From Myxococcales bacterium (GTDB lineage Bacteria > Myxococcota_A > Polyangia > Polyangiales > Polyangiaceae), in contig CANJCO010000002.1 of NCBI GenBank assembly GCA_947473045.1, positions 1 to 64,000 of the forward strand: 64,000 bases of DNA, in the 5' to 3' direction. This document shows positions 47,209 through 55,511 of this stretch, piece by piece. The first letter of the stretch is position 1; each line of letters opens with the position of its first letter. A model generated the notes under the pieces. The model searched no databases, had not been told where the DNA came from, and saw only the letters and a program-made list of their open reading frames with translations. The position numbers were made by a program, and so were the translations under genes.

Positions 47209-47910
47209 TCATTGGGCGCACCGCACCGGGCCGGCGGTCAGACGACCGCGTGACTGCTCGAGGCCCCATGCGCCGAAGCGTCCCGTCGCCGGCAGCGGAG
47301 CGTCGAGCAGCGTGTCTTCAACCGGCTGCGTAATGCCGTACGACGAGACCGTGAACTGGGCGAAACACAGGCCGAGCTTCACGTCGTAGCCGGGCGGCGC
47401 CGACGCCTGAGCGGGGTCGGTCAGCTCGATGTAGAAGTCGCCCGACTGGGGGTAGGGGCCGAAGCTGCCCGCCGTAGTGACGCCGCTCGGCCATTTGCCG
47501 ACGTTTGCAGTCACCGCGCTCGTTCCGCCCCACACTGCGGCGAGCTCTTTCGAGCCCATGCGCCGGCACGCCTTCGTGAGGTTCGTGTTCGAGACGCCCG
47601 CGCCGACGAGCGAAGTGCAGCTCAGGTCGTTCGTGGAGGCCGTGGTCATCAGCCCGAGATACAGCTGCGCGTTGGTGCCGTTGAGATCCTGGGCCGCGGC
47701 GAGCATGCCGTACTCGGCAAGGTAGTGCGTCTGCGCCGCCTGCTTGCCGTAGCCGCTCGTCTTGATTTCGACCGACGACGCCACGAGCGCATACATGCCG
47801 ACCGACGCAAGCACCGCGAGGGTCATCGCGACGATAAACATCACCGCGCCGCGCCCGCGGCGTCGAAGGGTGGCGCGTCGTTTGGCCAGCGATAGACGAT
47901 GCGTCATCAT
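47209..47910 (-). CDS. PilX-like minor pilin / pilus assembly protein
   Basis: A 233-residue protein with an N-terminal hydrophobic helix (GAVMFIVAMTLAVLASVGMYALVASSVE) after a basic start, matching PilX N-terminal domains, which lack the canonical Phe+1. The remainder is a globular domain with four to six Cys. ATG 47910 overlaps the pilW stop by 1 bp (ATG/TGA). It precedes pilY1 by 40 bp, the usual order (fimT-pilV-pilW-pilX-pilY1). Longer ORF upstream is shadow of pilW. Confidence 0.85.
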   Translation of the reverse strand: MMTHRLSLAKRRATLRRRGRGAVMFIVAMTLAVLASVGMYALVASSVEIKTSGYGKQAAQTHYLAEYGMLAAAQDLNGTNAQLYLGLMTTASTNDLSCTSLVGAGVSNTNLTKACRRMGSKELAAVWGGTSAVTANVGKWPSGVTTAGSFGPYPQSGDFYIELTDPAQASAPPGYDVKLGLCFAQFTVSSYGITQPVEDTLLDAPLPATGRFGAWGLEQSRGRLTAGPVRCAQ

Positions 47911-49262
47911 CAGTAAAATGCCTTCGCTGAGTTGGGGAGCGCCACTTCCGTTGTCTGCGTGCGTACGCGTGACCACCCGCTGGTCACGCAGCCGGCACTG
48001 AGCGTGCAATACCGGAGCGGATACTGCCCCTGCTGCGCGTTTGCGCTGGGCGCGGTGAGGGCCGCGGAACGATCGGCGATGGCCGAACGCGTCGACAGTC
48101 GCAGGCGAACCGAGCGGATTCGCTGCGGTCTCGCTGCCGGGTTCAAGGTGCTGTCCGACACGTCGCCCGCCACGTTTTGAAGGCTGTTGTTGGCGTCGCT
48201 CAGACCGAACACCGTCAGCGGGCGCGGGCCGGTCGTCGCTACGGTGAGATCCGCGCTGAGTCCGATTTTGAAGTCGACGGCGTATTCGGCCACGAGCTCG
48301 CTCGACGCCAGAAGCAGGTTGCCGCTGGCGTCGACGAACGAGCGGAACAGGTGGAGCGCGTTGCCCGGGTTGCCTGCACCGAGCGCGTTGAACTGGGTGC
48401 TGTATACCGTGTCGGCCGCGACGAGGGGGCGAAGCTGCCAGCGCACAGTCTGCACCGGATTGACGAGCAGGCGGCCCACGCCAAGCCCCGTGGCGCCGCC
48501 GTTCATCGAAGTGTCTTTGGCCGACAACAACTTGAACGCTCCGTTCGTCACGACGTTGACCACGACCGTGGCTGCGATGCCTGCACCGGTCACGGTCGCC
48601 ACTCCGCCGCCGCTCGAGCACGTCGGCAGGTACTGAAAGCGGCCTGAGTCGTCTTCGATGCGCACTGCGAACGTGGCGCCCGGAACAGGCTGGAAGAGCG
48701 CGTTGATCGTCGCCGCAGGACTCGCCGTTGCGAGCACGCGCAACACTGCGGGCGAGTCGGTCTCGAGCGTGAGCACCGTTCCGCATCCACCAGCGACTGC
48801 CGAACGAACTACGAACGCCTCGGCCGACGTAAAATTGCCCGAGAGGTCGAGTGAATCGGGAGCGAGGCCGTTCGCGGTCGAGATGGTCTTGACCAGCGCG
48901 TCGCTCATGCTGCCCTGATAGCCGAGCCGCACGCTCTGCAGCTTCGCGAGGCCGGGGTAGGTCGTTTTGTCAGGCAGGTTCGGCTGGCTCGGCGCGTGCG
49001 CGATGAGCGGGTCGGCCCAGATGTTGGCCGTGCTCATGAACCCTGAGCGAATGAGGTCGTTGCGTACGCGGTCGATCGCGGTCCGCAAGCCCATTTCCGC
49101 GGCCGCTGTGCGTCCCTCTTCGTGAAACGTGTTCGTCGCCTCGTTCGAAAGCGACACCACCGCGAGCGCGACGATGAGGCCGGCGACCATCGCGATCATC
49201 AGCTCGGAGAGGGTGAACCCACGTTCGGCGGCGCGCCGCACAGGCAAAGGTCTGCGAATCAT
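47910..49262 (-). CDS. PilW-like minor pilin
   Basis: A 450-residue prepilin-like protein. The leader AAERG is followed by FTLSELMIAMVAGLIVALAVV, the type IV prepilin cleavage/hydrophobic helix with Phe+1 and Glu+5. The large globular C-terminal part has alternating strands and Cys pairs. The start at 49262 overlaps the pilV stop by 4 bp. Minor pilins of this type prime pilus assembly and connect to PilY1. Confidence 0.88.
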   Translation of the reverse strand: MIRRPLPVRRAAERGFTLSELMIAMVAGLIVALAVVSLSNEATNTFHEEGRTAAAEMGLRTAIDRVRNDLIRSGFMSTANIWADPLIAHAPSQPNLPDKTTYPGLAKLQSVRLGYQGSMSDALVKTISTANGLAPDSLDLSGNFTSAEAFVVRSAVAGGCGTVLTLETDSPAVLRVLATASPAATINALFQPVPGATFAVRIEDDSGRFQYLPTCSSGGGVATVTGAGIAATVVVNVVTNGAFKLLSAKDTSMNGGATGLGVGRLLVNPVQTVRWQLRPLVAADTVYSTQFNALGAGNPGNALHLFRSFVDASGNLLLASSELVAEYAVDFKIGLSADLTVATTGPRPLTVFGLSDANNSLQNVAGDVSDSTLNPAARPQRIRSVRLRLSTRSAIADRSAALTAPSANAQQGQYPLRYCTLSAGCVTSGWSRVRTQTTEVALPNSAKAFY

Positions 49263-49900
49263 GGCTGCACGTTCATGCGCACTGCGCTCACGAGGTTGAT
49301 GAAGTGAAACGTCGTGGTGTCGGTGTCGACCGGCAAGGTGCTGCAGAAGTCTGCGACGGAGGTCGCCGAAAGCAGCATTTGCGGCCAAAATACGCGAACT
49401 TCGACGCGCGCCATCGATCCGTCGCCCGCGAGCTGCGTGACCCGAATGTTGGTGCAGTAGCGAACCCCGGGCGTGGCGGCATAGTCGGTCGCGCCGAGCG
49501 CGCCCTGATTGGCCTTCCAGTTGGCGGGGGGCACGTCGCGCCCGAGCATGTCGAACCCGGCGGTTTCGAAGTCGTTCTGGGAGTTCGCCGCGATGGCTCG
49601 CGCTGCCGGAATGTACCAGGCGCCCGCGTGACTGGTGAGCGCGTCGTCGAGGAGCGTGGCCTGCCCGCGGTTGGTGAGCGGCCCGTTGTCCGAGGGCGTC
49701 CACAGGGTGGCGTCGCGCTTGATGCGGTCCATCCATTCGCGGGCGATCGCAGTGCCCTGATCGACGTCGCGGGCGTCCTGGTTGCCCTGCACGGAGGCCT
49801 TCTGCATCGCCATCACGCCCGACGCGCCGATGGTGAGCATGGTGATGGCCATCATCACCTCGATGAGGGTGTATCCGCGGCGGAGTTGGAGGGTCTTCAT
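49259..49900 (-). CDS. PilV-like minor pilin
   Basis: A 213-residue prepilin with leader MKTLQLRRG and cleavage before YTLIEVMMAITMLTIGASGV (Tyr+1, Glu+5). The start at ATG 49900 replaces the listed 49996, which lies in the fimT gene. The globular domain ends in FHFINLVSAVRMNVQP. It lies 16 bp after fimT and overlaps pilW. Confidence 0.9.
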   Translation of the reverse strand: MKTLQLRRGYTLIEVMMAITMLTIGASGVMAMQKASVQGNQDARDVDQGTAIAREWMDRIKRDATLWTPSDNGPLTNRGQATLLDDALTSHAGAWYIPAARAIAANSQNDFETAGFDMLGRDVPPANWKANQGALGATDYAATPGVRYCTNIRVTQLAGDGSMARVEVRVFWPQMLLSATSVADFCSTLPVDTDTTTFHFINLVSAVRMNVQP

Positions 49901-49916
49901 CGTCGTGAATCTTCGC

Positions 49917-50648
49917 TCAGTGGGCCGGGGGCGCGGCCGAGATGAGGCGGGCGTTGCCGGACGTCGGAATGACAACGGAGCGGGCAATGCCCTCAACGCC
50001 CGAGAAATCGAGCCCGTTGCGGGTGATGTCGACGCGCACTGTGCCGACCACCGCGCTCGCGGCGGTGAAGTTGAGCGTGTTGAACGCGCCCGCGAAGCCG
50101 AACATGCGTCCGCCGGGGGTGATGCACAGGGCGTACTGCTTGGGCGTGGTGGTCGACAGCGCGTTGTTCGCGTCCCAGTTCGTCACGGTGACCGCCGAGG
50201 TGATCGCGTACTGCGTCTCGAGCGCGCTGTTCATGTCGACGCCGTCGATGAAATTCCAGTACGTCGTGCCGGCGACCGGGTTCGCCCCCTGCAGGGTTAT
50301 CGCGTCGGCTGCAGCATTGCTGCAGGTGGAGTGCGGCGTGCGTGCGTTGCCGACGTTGCCGGCGTTCGCGTCGACGGCCTCATACATCATGTATTTTCCG
50401 TTACCCGCGCTGACGTCGAACGTCACCAGCGTCGCCGCCCCGCGCCCGCGAGCGCGCGTCTTGGCGTTGCGAACGAGCTCGAGAATTTTCCCGGCGTCGT
50501 CGTAGGCGCGTCGGTCGCGCGTTTCGCGGAGGAACGACGGAATGGCCATCGCCGACAGGATGCCGATCATCGTGATGACGACGGCAAGCTCGATGAGCGT
50601 GAAACCGCTCGGGGAGCGTCGTCGTGGCTGAAGCGGGATCGAAGGCAT
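49917..50648 (-). CDS. FimT/GspH-like minor pilin, first gene of the operon
   Basis: A 243-residue prepilin. The leader PRRRSPSG is followed by FTLIELAVVITMIGILSAMA, the canonical prepilin motif with Phe+1 and Glu+5. GspH/FimT-like features include NAKTRARGRGAATLVTFDVS. It is the first gene in the operon fimT-pilV-pilW-pilX-pilY1-lipoprotein on the minus strand. The start at 50648 is chosen because the leader fits; 50675 would be longer and lacks a ribosome-binding site. FimT-type minor pilins can bind DNA in transformation pili of other bacteria. Confidence 0.88.
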   Translation of the reverse strand: MPSIPLQPRRRSPSGFTLIELAVVITMIGILSAMAIPSFLRETRDRRAYDDAGKILELVRNAKTRARGRGAATLVTFDVSAGNGKYMMYEAVDANAGNVGNARTPHSTCSNAAADAITLQGANPVAGTTYWNFIDGVDMNSALETQYAITSAVTVTNWDANNALSTTTPKQYALCITPGGRMFGFAGAFNTLNFTAASAVVGTVRVDITRNGLDFSGVEGIARSVVIPTSGNARLISAAPPAH

Positions 50649-50798
50649 CGGGTGAGACCGTAAAGCAAGCGGCATACCGCCCCAGCCGCGGCGGCCGACA
50701 TCGATAATCGAGCAGGAAATCGGCTCCTCGCGTTCGCAACTGGGAAACGCTTGCGTGACTATGAAACGATTGCATAGCGCGGCTCACGTGGCTCCACC

Positions 50799-50807
50799 TG
50801 TGATAAT
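50799..50807 (+). promoter_or_regulatory. candidate extended -10 promoter
   Basis: TGTGATAAT reads as TGN plus GATAAT, one base from the consensus -10. The expected transcription start (~50814) is next to the ATG at 50816, so the mRNA would be nearly leaderless. No good -35 is present. Confidence 0.3.
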
Positions 50808-50815
50808 CAGCACAC

Positions 50816-51889
50816 ATGCGCTCCGTTGCCCTCGCACTGCTCGTCGTCGCCCTCGCGTCCTGTAAGAGTGAAAGCAAGCATGAAGGGGCTCCTCCGCCGC
50901 CGGCTCCGTCGTCGCCCGCGTCGGGGCAACCGTCGATCGATCGCTGCGCGGCCGGCGGCGGCGTGCTCGTCGATGCCGCGCTCGCGCCGCTCTTTCCCCG
51001 GGCGCGCGGGGGCTACTGTCTTGGCGAAGCGTCGGACCTCAAGACCTACGGCAAGGAAGGCAAACTCGGCATCAAGCAACTGTGTGAGACCGCGCTCGAC
51101 GGCGGCTGCGAGGAGTACATGCGTTTCGGCGTCACGCGCGCCGCCATCTTTCACTACGCGCAAGGCGTGGGCGGAGGCTCGGTCGAGGTGATCGCGTCGC
51201 AATTTCCCGGCGATGCAGCGCTTTCGCTGTTCACCACGCGCCTCGTGGGCGATCTCGACCCGGTCGATCCTGCGATGCCGCGGCCGATCGCGGGCGTCGC
51301 TTCCGGGTCTCTCGGCACGGGCAAGGCCTATGTGGTGCGCGGCTCGTATTTCGTCGAGTTGACCTACAGCAACGAGATCGAAACGCCCGAGCAGCTCGCG
51401 CAATCGAGCGCAGCGGCGCTCACCGCGCTCGCGCAGGACATCTGGGCGAAGCTGCCCGACAAGCCCGCGACGCCTGCGGCGGTGGCCGCGCTGCCCGAGG
51501 CGGACCGAATCCCCCTCGGATTGCTGTATGTTACCAATGATTTCCTGGCGGTGCCGGGGCTCGGCGCCGGCGCGGTCGGGTTCTACAAGAAGGGCGACGC
51601 TCGCTGGCGCACCGCCGTCGTGGCGAGCACCGATGCCGAGCAGGCAAAGCGCGCCATGCAGACGCTCGCGAAGCGGCCCGGAGCCCTGCCTGTGGCGGCA
51701 GTCGGCGACGAGGCCGTGCAGGTCGTGCTGGCTGCGAACGCAGAGCGCCCGAAGATCGAGTTCATCTTCGCGCGGAAAGGCGCGAGCGTGTTTGGCATTG
51801 GCGATGACGAGTTCGTTCCGGGCGTCAAAGCCGGAAAGGAAGAAAAACTCGCGCGCTTGCGTCCGCTGATCGCCGCCGCGACGAAGTAG
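50816..51889 (+). CDS. hypothetical lipoprotein, myxobacterial type
   Basis: A 357-residue lipoprotein (signal peptide ALLVVALASC, lipobox LASC), followed by a Pro-rich linker. Two similar alpha/beta halves are suggested by repeated secretory-domain strands (VEVIASQFPGDAALSLFTTR, YVVRGSYFVELTYSNEIET, ...VVLAANAERPKIEFIFARKG). I recognise no family with certainty. Divergent from the pilus operon (167-bp intergenic) and convergent with the RNase HII-like gene, stops 1 bp apart (TAGGCTA). Confidence 0.75.
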   Translation: MRSVALALLVVALASCKSESKHEGAPPPPAPSSPASGQPSIDRCAAGGGVLVDAALAPLFPRARGGYCLGEASDLKTYGKEGKLGIKQLCETALDGGCEEYMRFGVTRAAIFHYAQGVGGGSVEVIASQFPGDAALSLFTTRLVGDLDPVDPAMPRPIAGVASGSLGTGKAYVVRGSYFVELTYSNEIETPEQLAQSSAAALTALAQDIWAKLPDKPATPAAVAALPEADRIPLGLLYVTNDFLAVPGLGAGAVGFYKKGDARWRTAVVASTDAEQAKRAMQTLAKRPGALPVAAVGDEAVQVVLAANAERPKIEFIFARKGASVFGIGDDEFVPGVKAGKEEKLARLRPLIAAATK

Positions 51890-51890
51890 G

Positions 51891-52820
51891 CTACTGCCCG
51901 CGCGGGCGGGCTTTTTCGCGCTCAAAGCACGTATCGGGCAGCCCTCGCGCGCGCCGGGCCAGGGCGCTCGCCGACACGAAGCGCGCCGTCACGGGATCGT
52001 GGTAGCCGCTCACGTTCGGCAGGGATGGATCGCGCGCCTGATGGTAGCGAACCACACGTGCCATGAGCAGATCACGCGCCCACTTTCCGATGAGCGACGC
52101 GAGCCCGACCAGCGCGCTCGACTCGTCGGCATCGCGAAGAAAGGCCACGTCGCCGACGCCGGCAATGCGGTACTCGCTGCGTGCGCGCTCCTCAGAAATT
52201 GTAGTATGCAAGTATTCCGAGAGCGGGCCGAAGTGGGGAGGGTAGCGCACAAGGCCTCCGACCTTGCCGCACAGCGCCGTGACGTCTTCGCCGGCGTGGG
52301 CGCGCGCAGCGAGCACGAGGCGCTCCATGCAGTGCAGGTCGACGTCGAATCGCGAGGTGCCCGCGGCCGCGGCGTCGTTGAGCGCGCGGGTGCACACGAC
52401 TACGACTTCGGCACGCACCACGTGCAGTCCGCGGCGCGCGAGATCGCGGAGGTCGCTGGCGACCGCGTCCACCGCGTCGCCCGTCGCAGCGAATTCTTCC
52501 GGGGCGTGCCAGCACTGGTCGATGTGATCAGGCGGGCACGCGCGCGTCAGCGTTGCGTACGGGTCGAGGCTCATCGATCGGATGAGCGCGTCCGGCGACT
52601 GCGCGTCGGGAAGCAGCGCCCTCGCCCACGCCTCGCCCAGCGTTGAATTGGTGTAGGATACAAGTTTTTTGGAGTCACCGAGCCGCGCGGCACCCGCGCC
52701 GCTGGCCGGGCTCGACGCGACTCGCATCCCCCGCTCGTCGGCGCGCGCGCTCACCGCCGTCACGAGCAGTGGGCCGAGGCGCGGCCCGAGTCCGTTCTCG
52801 TCGACGCCGACGACGATCAC
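51891..52820 (-). CDS. divergent RNase HII-like protein
   Basis: A 309-residue protein, longer than normal RNase HII (~200-230). GTG 52820 overlaps the upstream stop by 4 bp (GTGA). It opens with VIVVGVDENGLGPRLGPLLV, equivalent to the RNase HII GIDEAGRGPLAGPV, and keeps GDSKKL. A later segment, CGKVGGLVRY, corresponds to CDKHGGRNRY-like motifs of distant homologues, with Gly where an acidic residue is expected. Thus the family assignment is likely but catalytic completeness is doubtful. It may process RNA:DNA hybrids or have another role. Confidence 0.65.
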   Translation of the reverse strand: MIVVGVDENGLGPRLGPLLVTAVSARADERGMRVASSPASGAGAARLGDSKKLVSYTNSTLGEAWARALLPDAQSPDALIRSMSLDPYATLTRACPPDHIDQCWHAPEEFAATGDAVDAVASDLRDLARRGLHVVRAEVVVVCTRALNDAAAAGTSRFDVDLHCMERLVLAARAHAGEDVTALCGKVGGLVRYPPHFGPLSEYLHTTISEERARSEYRIAGVGDVAFLRDADESSALVGLASLIGKWARDLLMARVVRYHQARDPSLPNVSGYHDPVTARFVSASALARRARGLPDTCFEREKARPRGQ

Positions 52821-54499
52821 GGCTTGCTCGCGACCTTCGCGCTGATCGCGGCGATCGCTGCAACGCGGGCTGCTGGCGCGAGCGCGCACGAAAACGGGGC
52901 GCCAACGCGTCGGCCGAGCGCCGATGCAGCCACTTCGGCCGGCGTGGGGTCGACGCAGGGCGCGCCGAACACGACCACCGTGGTTCCGGCCGCGGGCCGC
53001 GCGTCCTGGAGCGCGCGCAGAAGAATCGCGTCGCGGGCCCTCGCGTTCGCAGCGGTCTTCGCCACGAGCGCGCCAAGCTCGCTCGCCACGTGCACGCGCG
53101 CTCTCGGGCCAAGGCCTTCGAAGGCGCTGGCCGTCATGTCGAGCGCGGCGCCGGGCGCGAAACGGAGCAGCAGCGACAGCCCCTGACGCGAGAGTTCGCC
53201 GGCGCCGCAGCGCCCGGGTTCCGTCGCGTCATCCTGCGCGATCGCCGACGCCACGAAAGGCGCGAGACTCGCAGCCCACGTCACGTCGCCTCGCGCGCCT
53301 TGCACGCGCGCCGCCTCGACGCGCGCGAGCAGCACGGGCCCCGACTCTGCTTCTGCTTTCACGAACTCTTTCGCGGCCGCCCCTGCGGCGTTCGCGAGTC
53401 TTTCGACCATCGCCACGCGGAGCCGCCCCTGCGCGCCGCGCGTGATGGTGATGGCGCCCGGCACGTCGGCCCTCGCGATCGCCGCATCGACCAGCGCGAC
53501 GGCCTGCGGGTCGGGGCCGTCGTTGCTGCACTCGACGTCGGACGCATCGTGCGCCCGGTTTCCGCTGATCGCGGCGCTCACGGCGCGCGCGATTGCGCCG
53601 ATCGTCTCGAGGCGCGGAGTCGGCGCGTCGCGTGCTGCGCCCGCCGGATCGGCGGCGAGGCATCGCGATGGGCGGCCGTCGCGGAAGGTGCGCTCGAGCT
53701 CCGGGAGCGCGGTGAATCCGAGCGCACGCACGCGGCCCGCGGGATCGCTTCCAGGTCGCTGCGGGTCGCTGTGCGCCGGGCACGTCTGCTCGCCGAGCGC
53801 GCGCACGCGTGCGCGAATCAGCTCTCCGAGCACGTCGTCCGAAGCCGTAGCCGCGGGCTCGTCGAGCGCCATCAACGTCGGCAGCAGCGCCGTCGCGTAA
53901 GCGGCGCCAGGGCCCTGCATCGTCGCCGCCAGTTGCAGTCGCACGGCGACGTGCGCCCGCGCCTCGCCGTTCGCGTACGCGGTCACCGCGTCACTGGTGA
54001 GCCGCGCTCCCTTCGCGCGAGCGGCGGCGGCGCCGATCGACGCGGCATCGTCGTCGATGGTTCGCAGCAGCGCCTCGCACGCGCCGTCATCTCCGCGCTG
54101 CGCCATCACGCGACCAAAGTAAAGCGCGCGCAGCACGTCGTCGGTCTCGGTTGCGCGCGCCGCTGTCAGCAGCTTCGCGACTTGCGCCGCGCTCGCGGGT
54201 TCAACGCGGCGAGCGGCACCTGCGTCGCCGCCGATGCCGACCTTCGCGTGCTTCTCGCGCGAGGCGCCGTCGAAGATCGTGAACTCGGTCGCGCTCTCCT
54301 CGAGCAGCACCGCGGGCGTGCTGTCTTGCGGACCCTCGATGAGCATCACGAAAGGCTTCCCGCGCGCATCGGGAACGTCGAGCCCGGACAGCCACGCGCT
54401 ATCGAGCGCGATCGGCGGCGCCGCCAGAGGCAGTCTCGATGCCCCCGTTGCGCACGAAGCGAGCAGCGCGGCGAACAGGGCTCGGGGCCAATACCGCAT
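52817..54499 (-). CDS. hypothetical helical lipoprotein
   Basis: A 560-residue protein starting at the ATG at 54499 (signal peptide ALFAALLASC, lipobox LASC). The mature part is dominated by Ala/Arg-rich helices (VDAAIARADVPGAITITRGA, LLTAARATETDDVLRALYFG) that look like HEAT/TPR-type repeats, and a Cys-containing end. No family recognised. The listed start at 54856 is read-through in the RRM gene. Its stop overlaps the RNase HII-like start, so they form a coupled pair. Confidence 0.72.
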   Translation of the reverse strand: MRYWPRALFAALLASCATGASRLPLAAPPIALDSAWLSGLDVPDARGKPFVMLIEGPQDSTPAVLLEESATEFTIFDGASREKHAKVGIGGDAGAARRVEPASAAQVAKLLTAARATETDDVLRALYFGRVMAQRGDDGACEALLRTIDDDAASIGAAAARAKGARLTSDAVTAYANGEARAHVAVRLQLAATMQGPGAAYATALLPTLMALDEPAATASDDVLGELIRARVRALGEQTCPAHSDPQRPGSDPAGRVRALGFTALPELERTFRDGRPSRCLAADPAGAARDAPTPRLETIGAIARAVSAAISGNRAHDASDVECSNDGPDPQAVALVDAAIARADVPGAITITRGAQGRLRVAMVERLANAAGAAAKEFVKAEAESGPVLLARVEAARVQGARGDVTWAASLAPFVASAIAQDDATEPGRCGAGELSRQGLSLLLRFAPGAALDMTASAFEGLGPRARVHVASELGALVAKTAANARARDAILLRALQDARPAAGTTVVVFGAPCVDPTPAEVAASALGRRVGAPFSCALAPAARVAAIAAISAKVASKP

Positions 54500-54587
54500 G
54501 GCCACCTGAGCTATCACGCGAGCCCGCCCGCCGTCGCACAAAGCACGAAGGCGGCGGAGCGCTTTCACGCCTCGCCGCCTCGTCAGG

Positions 54588-55475
54588 TCAGTCTTCTTCC
54601 CAGCCCGTCCGCCCGCGATCTTCTCGCTCCTGGCGACGGTTTTTCTTGGGTCCGCCGCCGTCGTCGGCAGGTGGTCCGCCTTTGCCTCGGCGCCGATCGT
54701 CGAAGGGCTTGCGGGCCTGAGCAGGAGGACCACTGAAGCCGCCTCCCGCGGGCGCGCCACCGGGTCCCGGGGCTCCGCCGCCGTAGCCGCCGCCTCCGCC
54801 GCCTCCGAACTCGCGCGGGGGCCTGTCGCCCTTGGGCTGCGCGAGGTTGACGACAAGGCGACGTCCGCGCAAGTCGCCTGTTTTCAAGGCCTCGAGGGCT
54901 GCCTTCGCGGTGTCGGCGCTCGACATGGTGACGAACCCGAAGCCGCGCTTGCGGCCGTCCGGATCCATTGGCAGGTGTACGCGAACGACCTGACCCTCGC
55001 CGCCTGTCGCGGTGTTGATCAGAGTCTCAACTTCCTGCTGGGAACAGTCGTAGGGCAGGTTTCCGACGTAGAGGGTACGGTCGGGAGCGGCTGGTCCGCC
55101 TCCGGGTCCGCCGGGACCCATCGGGCCTCCGGGACGCGGTCCGCGATCGGGACGCGGTCCACCCATGCCCATGCCCATTCCCATGCCAGTCGGCGCAACG
55201 CCGTCACGACGCGGTGGCTCGGCCGAGAACGGCCTCACCGAAATGGAGCGTCCGCCCTGCATTGAACCGTCAAGCGCGTCTCGCGCTGTCTGGGCCTCTG
55301 CCGGGGTGGCCATCGTCACGAAGCCAAAGCCTCGCGGTCGGCCGGTGGTGCGATCTTTGGGCAGGCTGACTTGCGCCACCTGACCGCCGGTCGCCTCGAA
55401 CAACTGCTTCAGAACGTCTTCTGAGATGCTGTCGGGCAGCCCAGCCACAAACAGCTTCGCTTCCTCATTAGCCAT
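54588..55475 (-). CDS. tandem-RRM RNA-binding protein with Gly-rich tail
   Basis: A 295-residue protein with two RNA recognition motifs. RRM1 has RNP2 LFVAGLP and RNP1 GRPRGFGFVTM. RRM2 has RNP2 LYVGNLP and RNP1 RKRGFGFVTM. A Gly/Met/Pro-rich linker joins them (GMGMGMGMGGPRPDRGPRPG), and a Gly/Arg-rich C-terminal tail (FGGGGGGGYGGGAPGPGGAP ... RRQEREDRGRTG) follows. Single-RRM proteins occur in many bacteria, while two RRMs with a disordered glycine-rich tail resemble eukaryotic hnRNP proteins and are found in Myxococcota. Likely roles are cold response or RNA chaperoning; not established. Confidence 0.9.
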   Translation of the reverse strand: MANEEAKLFVAGLPDSISEDVLKQLFEATGGQVAQVSLPKDRTTGRPRGFGFVTMATPAEAQTARDALDGSMQGGRSISVRPFSAEPPRRDGVAPTGMGMGMGMGGPRPDRGPRPGGPMGPGGPGGGPAAPDRTLYVGNLPYDCSQQEVETLINTATGGEGQVVRVHLPMDPDGRKRGFGFVTMSSADTAKAALEALKTGDLRGRRLVVNLAQPKGDRPPREFGGGGGGGYGGGAPGPGGAPAGGGFSGPPAQARKPFDDRRRGKGGPPADDGGGPKKNRRQEREDRGRTGWEED

Positions 55476-55511
55476 GACGAAACCCTGATACTTGCCTTCC
55501 CAATTGGTCGA

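Noticed and set aside
50664-50679. Sigma-54-like GG-N10-GC upstream of the minor-pilin operon (minus strand)
   Set aside because: The -24 half is poor (CGGTATG) and the start of transcription would fall within 5 bases of the ATG; too weak to call.
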